Source: Chloroflexota bacterium (GTDB taxonomy: Bacteria; Chloroflexota; Anaerolineae; UBA4142; SHND01). Taken from it: a DNA stretch of 42,277 nt. Positions 17,643 to 24,620 of the stretch are shown piece by piece. The DNA lies in assembly GCA_029778615.1 (NCBI GenBank), contig JAKOPZ010000174.1, forward strand, positions 1 through 42,277. The letters run 5' to 3'. The notes under the pieces were generated by a model, which saw only the letters and a program-made list of their open reading frames with translations, was not told where the DNA came from and did not search any database. The position numbers and the translations under genes are program-made. Position 1 is the stretch's first letter. The number at the start of each line of letters is the position of its first letter.

Positions 17643-18386
17643 TTACAGCACGCGGCGCACGAAATAGACGACGCCAACGAAAAAGAAAATACTCGCCATC
17701 GCGATGACGCCAAACAAAAAGATGCGTCCGAGCGCGACAAAGAAATCGCCGACCGCCGCCACAATTTGGTCAATTTCAATTCCACCAATGCCGCCGGAAC
17801 CCGCTTCGGGTGTGCGTGACGGAACCGCGCGCGGCGGGGTGATGGTTGCAGCAGGTGTGCCTTGCGCGGAAGGCGTTGTCGGAACGGGCGTGGGCACCGC
17901 GTTTTGAATCGGCGGCGCTTCGGTCTCTTGCGGCGTGGGTGGTTCAAAAACGGTCGGCGTGGGCGGCGACGAATTTTGCACTTTGATATTGGTGACGGTC
18001 GCTTCGCAATAATTGCCGGTGGGGTCCACCACGCGCAAGCGAATCATGTACGCGCCGTCGCTCACGGACGCGCTGTCCCATACGCCCAATTGTCCGTTCA
18101 CCACCTGTTCCTTTGCCTGCCCCGCCAAATCGCCCCATGCTTCGGTGCCCATTGGCGCGACCTCCAGCTTGTAATATTGGAAATCGCCGCCGAGCGAAGC
18201 GGTGCCTTCAATTTGCACAATCCCGGCAACCGTCGCGCCGCTTTGCGGTGTGAGAATGGTCGCGTTGCCCGCGCTGCAATCGCGCGCGTTCGGCGCGGCG
18301 CGCACGCGCGCAAGAGGCGCCGCAAGCCAAATTCCCGTAATCAAAACGGCGAGCGCGAGACGTATTATTTTTTGTGTATCACGCAT
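17643..18386 (-). CDS. Membrane-anchored surface protein with Ig-like domain and Pro/Thr stalk
   Basis: 247 residues from the ATG at 18386, supported by CAGGAGA with 5-6 nt spacing. Signal peptide LALAVLITGIWLAAPLARVRA; one Ig-like domain (about 45-145: ATILTPQSGATVAGIVQIEG ... SDGAYMIRLRVVDPTGNY), similar in style to the 'Ig-like/PBP1C-linked' domains of Chloroflexota surface proteins; a Pro/Thr-rich stalk (about 150-210); and a C-terminal membrane helix (IFLFGVIAMASIFFFVGVVYF) ending RRVL. So the Ig domain faces outward on a stalk. Followed at 5 nt by the 46-residue membrane peptide. Function unknown. Confidence 0.75.
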   Translation of the reverse strand: MRDTQKIIRLALAVLITGIWLAAPLARVRAAPNARDCSAGNATILTPQSGATVAGIVQIEGTASLGGDFQYYKLEVAPMGTEAWGDLAGQAKEQVVNGQLGVWDSASVSDGAYMIRLRVVDPTGNYCEATVTNIKVQNSSPPTPTVFEPPTPQETEAPPIQNAVPTPVPTTPSAQGTPAATITPPRAVPSRTPEAGSGGIGGIEIDQIVAAVGDFFVALGRIFLFGVIAMASIFFFVGVVYFVRRVL

Positions 18387-18424
18387 GATTCTCCTGTGCG
18401 TTTCGTTCACACACATAGCAACGC

Positions 18425-18430
18425 ATTGTA
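18425..18430 (-). promoter_or_regulatory. -10-like box (TACAAT) for the Ig-like surface protein gene
   Basis: Minus-strand TACAAT about 38 nt before the ATG at 18386. No clear -35 is seen. The leader contains the Shine-Dalgarno. Confidence 0.3.
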
Positions 18431-18522
18431 CTACAACGCAGCGCAAAAATGGAAATGATGCAAGCTCTGCTTGTAAATCAATGGGTCTCGTTTTGGGCGG
18501 ATAGAATTCGCAACAACATATG

Positions 18523-18542
18523 GCAAAATCGGCCTTTGCCGA
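18523..18542. repeat. Hairpin AATCGGC-cttt-GCCGATT
   Basis: A small perfect palindrome of the same type as the one at 33782-33799 (AATCGGC/GCCGATT). It is part of a non-coding stretch, 18387-18907, that holds several palindromes, the promoter of tRNA-Val and no convincing gene. Confidence 0.5.
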
Positions 18543-18580
18543 TTAGTGAACTCGGCCAAAAGTTGCAGTCTGTAGCGTTC

Positions 18581-18614
18581 AGACGTGACAGGTTTTCGGA
18601 AACCTGTCACGTCT
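18581..18614. repeat. Perfect 15-bp stem with TCGG tetraloop
   Basis: AGACGTGACAGGTTT (18581-18595), loop TCGG, AAACCTGTCACGTCT (18600-18614). A very stable stem without a T-tract. It looks like a dispersed palindrome and is not linked to any nearby gene end. Confidence 0.7.
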
Positions 18615-18722
18615 TGATGCGGAATCTATTTGGGTTGTCAATGAATCGCCCGATTAAACTCACCCCAAATGTGAGCTGCAACCTGCCGCACTAAGGCGAC
18701 CGCAAAGTCCCTTGACAAGGAT

Positions 18723-18847
18723 ATGTCATTTCGAACCCCTCAATCCTTCGGGGTAAACTCTGTGAGAAATCTCATTTGTCACGAAAGGTTGAGATTTCTC
18801 GCATCCGCTCGAAATGACAATTGGCGCGACTTTGCAGTTGCCTTGCC
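18723..18847 (+). repeat. 125-bp repeat element, copy 1 (inverted copy at 40909-41033)
   Basis: By eye, all 125 bases match the reverse complement of 40909-41033. The element contains 11-bp inverted ends TGTCATTTCGA/TCGAAATGACA and a second internal pair GAGAAATCTCA/TGAGATTTCTC. A 27-bp tail beyond the palindrome is shared too. It has no protein-coding sense of its own. It ends just before the tRNA-Val promoter. Confidence 0.85.
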
Positions 18848-18863
18848 TGCCGCACGAAACGAA

Positions 18864-18892
18864 TTGACAAACCTTCAGGGCAATGATACATT
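18864..18892 (+). promoter_or_regulatory. Promoter of tRNA-Val
   Basis: TTGACA at 18864-18869 and TACATT at 18887-18892 with exactly 17 bp between them, ending 15 nt before the tRNA 5' end. Confidence 0.65.
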
Positions 18893-18907
18893 CGCGTCCG
18901 AGTGTTT

Positions 18908-18981
18908 GGGCGAGTAGCTCAGTTGGTCAGAGCGCCTCGTTTACACCGAGGAGGTCGCGGGTTCGACCCCTGCCCCGCCCA
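18908..18981 (+). tRNA. tRNA-Val, anticodon TAC
   Basis: 74 nt folding as a standard cloverleaf: acceptor GGGCGAG/CCCGCCC; D-arm GCTC..GAGC with AGTTGGTCA loop; anticodon stem CCTCG/CGAGG with loop TTTACAC, giving anticodon TAC at 18942-18944; T-arm GCGGG-TTCGACC-CCTGC; discriminator A. CCA is not encoded. The sixth acceptor pair is an A-C mismatch. It reads valine codons GUA/GUG. Confidence 0.95.
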
Positions 18982-19020
18982 TTTGGCAGCTGTCAAGTTG
19001 CCCCTTCCACGTTCCGCTTC

Positions 19021-19058
19021 ACCCGGATGCGTAAATTTTTTTGCGCGCCGGGTTTTTT
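19021..19058 (+). terminator. Intrinsic terminator after tRNA-Val
   Basis: ACCCGG (19021-19026) pairs with CCGGGT (19048-19053), followed by T6. It lies 40 nt beyond the tRNA and just before the hydrolase Shine-Dalgarno. Confidence 0.6.
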
Positions 19059-19075
19059 ATTTAAGGAGGAAACCA

Positions 19076-20152
19076 GTGACCGAGCCACACCGCGATGACA
19101 GTTTGAAACAATATTTGATTGACGAGTTCATCGAAGATTACGAACAAGGACATTTGTCGCGCCGTGATGCGTTGAAACGTCTCACAGGCCTTGTCGGCGC
19201 GTCGGCGGCAGCGGCAATGATTGCGGCGTGCGCGCCCGCGCCCCAAGCCACGCCGACCACCGCGCCGCCGCCCACTTTGGTTTCACCGACGCAAGCCCCG
19301 CCGACTCTGGTTCCCGCGACGGCTGTGGCGACCGCAGCGCCTGCCGCCACTACAGCTCCCGCAACCGCGACGACCACTGCGCCCGACCCGACGCTGACGG
19401 TGCAAGCGACGGCGACCGTGATGCCAAATACCAACAATGTGCCGGTGAGCCAAGACGACCCCGCGATTCAATGGCAGGACGTAGAATTTCCTTCACAAGG
19501 CGCAACGGTTCAAGCGTACCTCGCGCGCCCGAACGATAATGAGACGCACGCGGCGATTCTGGTGTGCCATGAAAATCGCGGCTTGACGGCGCATATCAAG
19601 GATGTTGCGCGGCGTCTGGCAAAGGCGGGCTATGTGGCACTCGCGATAGATTTGCTTTCGCGCGATGGCGGCAGCGCGGCGGTGGGCGAAGCCAATGCGC
19701 CCGGCAAGCTGGGAAATTATCCGCCCGCGCAAATGGTCGGCGATTTTCAAGCCGGCTTGGAATTTCTCAAGCCACTGCCATTCGTCGCGCAAGGACAGTA
19801 CGGCATGACGGGTTTCTGTTTCGGCGGCGGCATCACGTGGCGCTGTGCGACGCAAATGCCTGAACTGCGCGCGGCGGTGCCGTACTATGGACCGAATCCG
19901 CCGCTCGACGATGTGCCAAAAATTCAGGCGGCGGTGTTTGGGCAGTACGGCGCAAATGATTCGCGCATTGACGCGGGCATTCCCGCCATCGAACAAGCCA
20001 TGAAAGCGAATAACAAAATTTTCGAATACAAAATTTATCCCGGCGCGGGACATGCTTTTAATAACGATACCGGCGGAAACTATAACGCGCAAGCGGCGCA
20101 CGAAGCGTGGGCAACTACGCTCGCGTGGTTTGAAAAATATGTGCGCGCGTAA
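19076..20152 (+). CDS. Exported dienelactone hydrolase-family lipoprotein (Tat type)
   Basis: 358 residues from a GTG at 19076, preceded by AAGGAGGA with good spacing; readings that start earlier run through the tRNA. The N-terminus has LSRRDALKRL followed by a hydrophobic Ala-rich stretch and AAC (Cys52), which looks like a Tat signal with lipobox. A Thr/Pro/Ala-rich linker (about 55-125) leads to an alpha/beta-hydrolase of the dienelactone hydrolase family: nucleophile in GFCFGGG, acid in GQYGANDSRID, base His in GAGHAFNN. It probably hydrolyses esters or lactones on the outside of the cytoplasmic membrane. The substrate is unknown. A strong terminator follows. Confidence 0.88.
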   Translation: MTEPHRDDSLKQYLIDEFIEDYEQGHLSRRDALKRLTGLVGASAAAAMIAACAPAPQATPTTAPPPTLVSPTQAPPTLVPATAVATAAPAATTAPATATTTAPDPTLTVQATATVMPNTNNVPVSQDDPAIQWQDVEFPSQGATVQAYLARPNDNETHAAILVCHENRGLTAHIKDVARRLAKAGYVALAIDLLSRDGGSAAVGEANAPGKLGNYPPAQMVGDFQAGLEFLKPLPFVAQGQYGMTGFCFGGGITWRCATQMPELRAAVPYYGPNPPLDDVPKIQAAVFGQYGANDSRIDAGIPAIEQAMKANNKIFEYKIYPGAGHAFNNDTGGNYNAQAAHEAWATTLAWFEKYVRA

Positions 20153-20157
20153 CGCAT

Positions 20158-20207
20158 ACCTCGCAGGTTGCGAGACAAGCCATCGCGACCTGCGAGGTCT
20201 TTTTTTT
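20158..20207 (+). terminator. Strong intrinsic terminator
   Basis: ACCTCGCAGGTTGCGA (20158-20173) pairs with TCGCGACCTGCGAGGT (20183-20198) with a single G-T pair, followed by a T8-9 run. Confidence 0.92.
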
Positions 20208-20217
20208 CAACTCGCGT

Positions 20218-20223
20218 TATAAT
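20218..20223 (+). promoter_or_regulatory. -10 box TATAAT for a leaderless transcript
   Basis: Perfect TATAAT, 8 nt before the ATG at 20232, without any Shine-Dalgarno. Transcription would start at or next to the ATG. Confidence 0.6.
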
Positions 20224-20231
20224 ACGTCGCC

Positions 20232-21557
20232 ATGAGCATCTCTCTCGAAGCCAACACGCGTTCGGCAGAATTGTTTGCGCGCGCACAAGAATCGGTCGCG
20301 GGCGGCGTTACGTCGGTGGTGCGCGGTACGTCGGCGGGCTGGCTGCCATATCCGCCCATGATTCAACGCGGCGACGGGTCGCACTTGTACGATGTGGACG
20401 AGAACGAATACATTGATTACGTGCTCGGACACGGACCGCTGATTCTGGGGCATCGCCCGCGCAATGTCACGCAAGCCGTCGCGCAAGCGATTCTCGAATA
20501 CGGCAACATGTTTGCGCTGCCGTACGAAATGGAACAGCGCGTCGCGGAAAAAATTCGCGAGCGGTTTCCCTCGATAGAGCTGGTGAAATTTTCCAATTCG
20601 GGTTCCGAAGCGACGCATTACGCGGTGCGGCTCGCGCGCGCACTTACGGGACGCGACAAGATTATCAAATTCGAGGGACAGTATCACGGCTGGACGGACG
20701 CGACCGAATACAGCTATCATCCCGCCATCAAAGATTTGGGACCGCGCACTGCGCCGCGCACCATTCCCGCCGCTGCCGGAACGCCGATGGATTATGCGCG
20801 TTTGGTCATTACGCAGCCGTGGAACGACGCGGATATTTTGCGTAAAACTTTACGCGACCATCGCGGCGAAATTGCCGCAATCATCACCGAACCGATTATG
20901 GCGAACTGTGGCGTGATTCCTCCCGCGCCCGGTTATTTGAAATTTTTGCGCGAGGTGACGCGCGAGAATGACATGCTCTTGATTTTTGACGAAGTGATTA
21001 CGGGACTGCGCGCGTCACGCGGCGGCGCACAAGAATTGTATGATGTGAAACCCGACGTGACCGTTTTGGCAAAAGCGTTGGGCGCGGGGTTCGCCGTCGC
21101 CGCGTACGGCGGCTCGCGCGCAGTGATGGAACCGGTGGCGCGCGATGAAATTTTGCACGCGGGAACATACAACGCGAATGTGGTGGCGATGAGCGCGGCG
21201 AATGCTACGCTCGACGAATTGAACAAGCCGGGAACGTACGAAAATTTGGAACGCGTGAGTGCAAAATTGGCGAATGGTGTACAAGAAATTTTTGCGCGCG
21301 CGGGCATTCCCATACAGGTGCAGCGCGTCGCGTCGTTTTTTCAAATCTATTTTTCGCCAAAACCAATTCGCGAATATCGTGACGCGGCGCAACATGCAGA
21401 CCTCGTGAAATTTCGCAAACTGCAAGTGGCGTTGCGCAAACGCGGTGTGTTGATTTATCCCAACGGGTTGGGACGCTGGTTCCTTTCGACCGCGCACACG
21501 AATTCGGATATTGAAGCGACGCTGAACGCGGTGGAAGATTCTGTCGGAGAAATCTAA
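20232..21557 (+). CDS. Class III PLP aminotransferase, glutamate-1-semialdehyde 2,1-aminomutase-like
   Basis: 441 residues, the family length. It shows SVAGGVTSVVRG near the N-terminus, ELVKFSNSGSEATHYAVRLA (PLP phosphate-binding), FEGQYHGWTD, LLIFDEVITGLR (Asp contacting the PLP ring) and VTVLAKALGAGFA with the PLP lysine at 281. This is the HemL branch of class III aminotransferases. HemL makes 5-aminolevulinate for tetrapyrroles, but many paralogues act on other amino compounds. The PPMIQRGDG and WFLSTAHTNSDIEATL segments do not settle this. No other haem gene is nearby, so the substrate is left open. The transcript appears leaderless. Confidence 0.82.
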   Translation: MSISLEANTRSAELFARAQESVAGGVTSVVRGTSAGWLPYPPMIQRGDGSHLYDVDENEYIDYVLGHGPLILGHRPRNVTQAVAQAILEYGNMFALPYEMEQRVAEKIRERFPSIELVKFSNSGSEATHYAVRLARALTGRDKIIKFEGQYHGWTDATEYSYHPAIKDLGPRTAPRTIPAAAGTPMDYARLVITQPWNDADILRKTLRDHRGEIAAIITEPIMANCGVIPPAPGYLKFLREVTRENDMLLIFDEVITGLRASRGGAQELYDVKPDVTVLAKALGAGFAVAAYGGSRAVMEPVARDEILHAGTYNANVVAMSAANATLDELNKPGTYENLERVSAKLANGVQEIFARAGIPIQVQRVASFFQIYFSPKPIREYRDAAQHADLVKFRKLQVALRKRGVLIYPNGLGRWFLSTAHTNSDIEATLNAVEDSVGEI

Positions 21558-21685
21558 ATGTCACTTGAGCGCAGTGAGAAATCTGAATGTCATTTCGAAC
21601 GCAGTGAGAAATCTGAATGTCATTTCGAACGCAGTGAGAAATCTCGATGTCACATAAGGAGATTTCTCGTTGCCCTCGAATGACT
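21557..21685 (+). repeat. Tandem 30-bp repeats plus inverted half (GTCATTTCGAACGCAGTGAGAAATCT)
   Basis: Three units of 29-30 bp (21557-21585, 21586-21615, 21616-21645) are followed by an inverted piece (GAGATTTCTCgttgcCCTCGAATGAC). The ends match the TIR-like ends of the 125-bp element at 18723, so this is a related palindromic repeat with an amplified half. It is not a CRISPR because there are no spacers. Confidence 0.8.
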
Positions 21686-21694
21686 CGAGACGCA

Positions 21695-22387
21695 ATGACC
21701 ACAATTGAACTGGCACAACTGGGCACAGAATTGGTGAACGACGCGGAGGCGCGCGGAATTACTTTGCGGATGACGGGCGGTGTAGCAATTTATGCGCGCT
21801 GTCCGGGCATGGAGACCAATCCGAAATTGCGGCGCGCGAACGCGGACTTGGATTTTGTCGTGGATGCCAAAGATTGGGCGCGCGTGGGTGAAATTTTTAC
21901 GGCGCGCGGCTTTATGAAAAAAGATGTGGCGGCAACCGAACAACATTTCGTCAAAGAGGATGTCGAGGTCCAGGTCATCTTGCCGAACCACCGCGAAGAT
22001 TTTGCGATTGATTTTTCAACGCGTTTGAATGTGACGCCTTTGACGTTACCATTAGTAGATTTGTTATTGTTGAAACTGGCGCGCGTGAATTTCAAGACCA
22101 AAGACATTCAAGACGCGGCGGCGCTGTTGGTGGAGCATCGCGTAACCACCGGCGGCGATGAACAAGAAGAAATCAATCGCGAACGCCTTTATCAAGTTGC
22201 CAACCAAGACTATCGTTTGTGGAAGACCATTTTTGACAATACGGTGACGTTGGAAAAAGTATTTGACCAATATCTCGAGCCGGAAGAAGCACAGCTGGCG
22301 TGGCGGCGCATCGAGCTGCTGCAAGAGGTATTGGACGCACAGAAACATTCACTCGGTTGGTGGGCGGGACGCGTTCTGGTTCGCTAG
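21695..22387 (+). CDS. Nucleotidyltransferase-fold protein (AbiEii-like, stand-alone)
   Basis: 230 residues from the ATG at 21695; earlier in-frame ATGs fall in the repeat. GITLRMTGGVAIYAR followed by RANADLDFVVD matches the GG...DLD pattern of the nucleotidyltransferase superfamily as seen in AbiEii/COG2253-type proteins. Then come a VEVQVI/FAIDFS stretch and an alpha-helical C-terminal half (QLAWRRIELLQEVLDAQKHS). AbiEii toxins usually sit beside an AbiEi antitoxin, and none is seen here. The next genes are a membrane protein and YwbE. The fold is fairly clear; the function is not. Confidence 0.6.
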   Translation: MTTIELAQLGTELVNDAEARGITLRMTGGVAIYARCPGMETNPKLRRANADLDFVVDAKDWARVGEIFTARGFMKKDVAATEQHFVKEDVEVQVILPNHREDFAIDFSTRLNVTPLTLPLVDLLLLKLARVNFKTKDIQDAAALLVEHRVTTGGDEQEEINRERLYQVANQDYRLWKTIFDNTVTLEKVFDQYLEPEEAQLAWRRIELLQEVLDAQKHSLGWWAGRVLVR

Positions 22388-22418
22388 AACGTTTCCAAAA
22401 ATACGGGTAGGACGGCGC

Positions 22419-23060
22419 ATGAATTCGACGATGGTAAAAAATCCACGCGCATTTTTGGCAGGCGCATCGCTGGCAGGCGCGCAAGGTTTTGCGATTGCCT
22501 TTGCGGCGATGGGGCTGCTCATGCGCGTAGTTACAATCAATGTAAGCGACGCGAGCATGATGTTGGCGCTGGGGACAATGCTGTATGGCGCGGCGGGCGC
22601 GCTGGGCGCGGCGTATCTCGCTTCGACGATGCACTGGCGCGCGTTGACGGTGTTGTTTGCGCTCGGCGGCATTTTGGGCTGCGGCGGAGGTTATTTGGTC
22701 ACGGGGCTTTTGCTCACGGCGCGCGTTCAGCCGGAAATTTCCAATCGCACGATGGTGGAAGCGGTGTATATCGCGCAACATGCCGTTATCGGCGCGCTGC
22801 TCGGAATGTTTCTTGGCATCGCGTTGTGGGACCCGAAAAAATTGGTGCTGCTCGTTCTCGCCGGCGCGGTGGGTTTTGGCATTGGTTATTTGATGCAGGC
22901 ATCGCTGAACGATTTGTTGGCGGAACCGTTGAGTGATTTGGTCGGACGCTTTACGCAAAGCGACGCGCTGAATTTGATTGCGGCGAGTTTGTTGTGGGGA
23001 CTGGGCAGCGCCGTCGGCGGCTTGCTCGGCGGCGGTGTATTGGGTTACGCGCTCGAGTAA
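22419..23060 (+). CDS. Six-helix Gly/Ala-rich membrane protein of unknown function
   Basis: 213 residues from the ATG at 22419, preceded by a weak AGGA. Six hydrophobic segments are visible, including AGAQGFAIAFAAMGLLM, LGTMLYGAAGALGAAYLA, AVIGALLGMFLGIALW, LVLLVLAGAVGFGIGYLM and LLWGLGSAVGGLLGGGVLGY, rich in GxxxG-type packing motifs. No enzymatic motif was found. It lies 31 nt after the nucleotidyltransferase-like gene and 15 nt before ywbE, so the three are probably one transcript. Confidence 0.65.
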   Translation: MNSTMVKNPRAFLAGASLAGAQGFAIAFAAMGLLMRVVTINVSDASMMLALGTMLYGAAGALGAAYLASTMHWRALTVLFALGGILGCGGGYLVTGLLLTARVQPEISNRTMVEAVYIAQHAVIGALLGMFLGIALWDPKKLVLLVLAGAVGFGIGYLMQASLNDLLAEPLSDLVGRFTQSDALNLIAASLLWGLGSAVGGLLGGGVLGYALE

Positions 23061-23075
23061 TGAAGGGTCGGACTC

Positions 23076-23288
23076 ATGAGTGTGACCAAACGCAGTGAAA
23101 TTCAAATCGGCGCGCGCGTGTTCGTCGTCGAAAAACAAAATCAACGCACGGGTGAATTGACGCAAGGCATCGTCGCGCGAATTCTCACGCCCAGTTCCAA
23201 TCATCCGCGCGGCATCAAAGTCATGTTGGAAGACGGGCGCGTGGGACGCGTGCAAAAAATTGTGAATGATGATACACACCGCGCGTAG
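23076..23288 (+). CDS. ywbE: YwbE family protein (DUF2196)
   Basis: 70 residues, the usual length of this family. The sequence has the family pattern: IQIGARVFVVEKQNQRTGEL, then TQGIVARILT, HPRGIKVMLEDGRVGRVQKI. This is a small KOW/SH3-like beta-barrel of unknown biochemical role, presumed cytosolic. It is the last gene of the three-gene run and is followed by a shared terminator. Confidence 0.9.
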   Translation: MSVTKRSEIQIGARVFVVEKQNQRTGELTQGIVARILTPSSNHPRGIKVMLEDGRVGRVQKIVNDDTHRA

Positions 23289-23321
23289 AGGGCTTTCGCA
23301 AGCGCACCAACAAAAATGATG

Positions 23322-23350
23322 AACCCGCCGTTAATCGGCGGGTTCTGTTT
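23322..23350. terminator. Intrinsic terminator between convergent genes
   Basis: AACCCGCCG (23322-23330), loop ttaat, CGGCGGGTT (23336-23344), then CTGTTTTTT on the plus strand. The stop codon of the minus-strand MntA-HepT ORF is inside the hairpin. Confidence 0.85.
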
Positions 23351-24149
23351 TTTCGGCATTGTCAATGCCGCGACGCTTCATTTCAGCGTTGAGCATGTCT
23401 CGCACCAATGGCAAGTATTTCGGAATGGATTCATGAATCGTATCCCAAATGATTTGATACGAGAGGCGGTCGTAGGCATGCGAGATGATATTTCTCATGC
23501 CCACCATGTTTACCCAAGGAATGTCAGGGTACATTCTGCGAATTTCAGACGGAATACGCGTTGCCGCTTCACCGACGCGTTCGATTGTCCGCTCAACCGA
23601 GTCGCGTCGCATTCTGTCTGCAACCATCTCCTCAAAAGTAATCCCTTTAACATATTCTTGAGCCAACTCCATACTTTCCACAATATCTTGCAGAAAATCC
23701 AGATACTCGCGTTTGGGTTCCATCGTTCTCCCATTCTGTTTGCCATTTTGAGTGCGCCGCGGCAATCGAACAATTTGCGGCACGCCATCTTTTTGCAGCC
23801 AAATCACCTGAGGCAGTACATTCTTACTAATGTAGGTTCTGAGAGACCGCAATTCATGCATTTCCACATTTGTCCCAACCAACCCCGATAACTCTCGTTC
23901 CAAATCCATCCATTCAGAAAAGGTAATTGCTCCTCCATATTCCACCAACACATCCAAATCACTCATCACCTTTTGTTCCCCGCGCGCATACGAACCAAAG
24001 ATGCCGAACGATTTGATATTGTATTTTTCAGACAACGCGGGCAATGCGCGTCGCAACGCACGCACGATGGACGCGCGCGAGCGCGGGCGCACGCGTTTGC
24101 GATTTGTTTTCATACTTGCCGATTTGATGGCAACGGCTGTCGTTTTCAT
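23331..24149 (-). CDS. mntA-hepT: Fused MntA-HepT (MNT nucleotidyltransferase antitoxin + HEPN RNase toxin)
   Basis: 272 residues in one uninterrupted ORF. The N-terminal half is a minimal nucleotidyltransferase: GIFGSYARGEQKVMSDLDVL keeps the GSX10DXD motif (Gly52, Ser53, Asp64, Asp66). The C-terminal half (about 143-272) is a HEPN/DUF86 domain with GEAATRIP and RNIISHAY, which is the RX4HXY motif of HepT RNase toxins. In the known MntA-HepT systems these are two genes, and MntA adenylylates the Tyr of RX4HXY to silence HepT. Here the linker contains an ATG (23723, MEPKREYLDFL) preceded by GGGAGA, so free HepT could also be made. The upstream start is a leaderless ATG at 24149. Confidence 0.85.
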   Translation of the reverse strand: MKTTAVAIKSASMKTNRKRVRPRSRASIVRALRRALPALSEKYNIKSFGIFGSYARGEQKVMSDLDVLVEYGGAITFSEWMDLERELSGLVGTNVEMHELRSLRTYISKNVLPQVIWLQKDGVPQIVRLPRRTQNGKQNGRTMEPKREYLDFLQDIVESMELAQEYVKGITFEEMVADRMRRDSVERTIERVGEAATRIPSEIRRMYPDIPWVNMVGMRNIISHAYDRLSYQIIWDTIHESIPKYLPLVRDMLNAEMKRRGIDNAEKTEPAD

Positions 24150-24156
24150 CACAAGA

Positions 24157-24162
24157 ATTGTA
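24157..24162 (-). promoter_or_regulatory. -10 box TACAAT for a leaderless mntA-hepT transcript
   Basis: Minus-strand TACAAT with 7 nt to the ATG at 24149 and no Shine-Dalgarno. Confidence 0.5.
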
Positions 24163-24182
24163 ACGGCGAAAAAGGAAATCCG

Positions 24183-24540
24183 TCAAACCTGACCTTTGAC
24201 AATGGCTATCTCCGCCTCACTCAACCCGTACAAAGCAAACACCGCGTCGTCAATCTGCTCATCCGTCCGCGCAATCCGTTCTTGTAATTCCGCGCGCCGT
24301 TCCGCGTCCAATTCATTCGTCGCCTGCAAATCCTTGTGCAGTTTCAGCATCCGTTCCACCAACGCGACGATGGTGTCATGCGCGCGTTTTTCGGCAACGT
24401 CGGAAAAAAATGAATTGATGCCGTGTATCCGATTCATTGCGCGTCATGCGCTCGTGCGGCGACAAATGTTTGAATTTGCCCACGAGCTTGCCAACCTTTT
24501 CGTATGCCGATTCTTTTGTCACAGGCGCAAAATCCAACAT
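24183..24540 (-). pseudogene. Remnant of a type II (Eco57I/PglX-like) restriction-modification gene: N- and C-terminal ends joined
   Basis: From 24540 the minus strand encodes MLDFAPVTKESAYEKVGKLV followed by LSPHERMTRNESDTRHQFI, which resembles the N-terminus of restriction-modification proteins (NE..TR..FI). That frame then stops. In another frame, 24437-24183 encodes FSDVAEKRAHDTIVALVERM ... LYGLSEAEIAIV, which is the typical C-terminal tail of Eco57I/TaqI-type methylase-specificity proteins. The methylase core is absent, so a large deletion with a frameshift around 24405-24420 explains the layout. The C-terminal tail is recognised with good confidence, the N-terminal piece less so. Confidence 0.6.
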
Positions 24541-24602
24541 GAGCAGTTTCTCCCAAACATAGATGTGCTGATTCTAACAAAGGCAAAACAACGCGTCAAT
24601 GA

Positions 24603-24608
24603 TATAAT
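24603..24608 (+). promoter_or_regulatory. -10 box TATAAT for smc
   Basis: Perfect TATAAT, 12 nt before the smc ATG, with no Shine-Dalgarno. The leader would be only a few nucleotides. Confidence 0.5.
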
Positions 24609-24620
24609 CTCTCTTCGACT

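Noticed and set aside
18449-18694. 81-codon ORF in the tRNA-Val upstream gap
   Set aside because: Spans two palindromic repeats; no conserved features or start signal.
18908-18981. tRNA pseudogene because of the A-C mismatch in the acceptor stem
   Set aside because: All other stems and invariant bases are intact, and a good promoter and terminator flank it.
18902-19075. N-terminal extension of the dienelactone hydrolase
   Set aside because: It would translate the tRNA-Val gene and its terminator; the GTG at 19076 has a strong Shine-Dalgarno.
21557-21685. CRISPR-like direct repeats
   Set aside because: Units are contiguous with no spacers and contain palindromic-element ends; no cas genes nearby.
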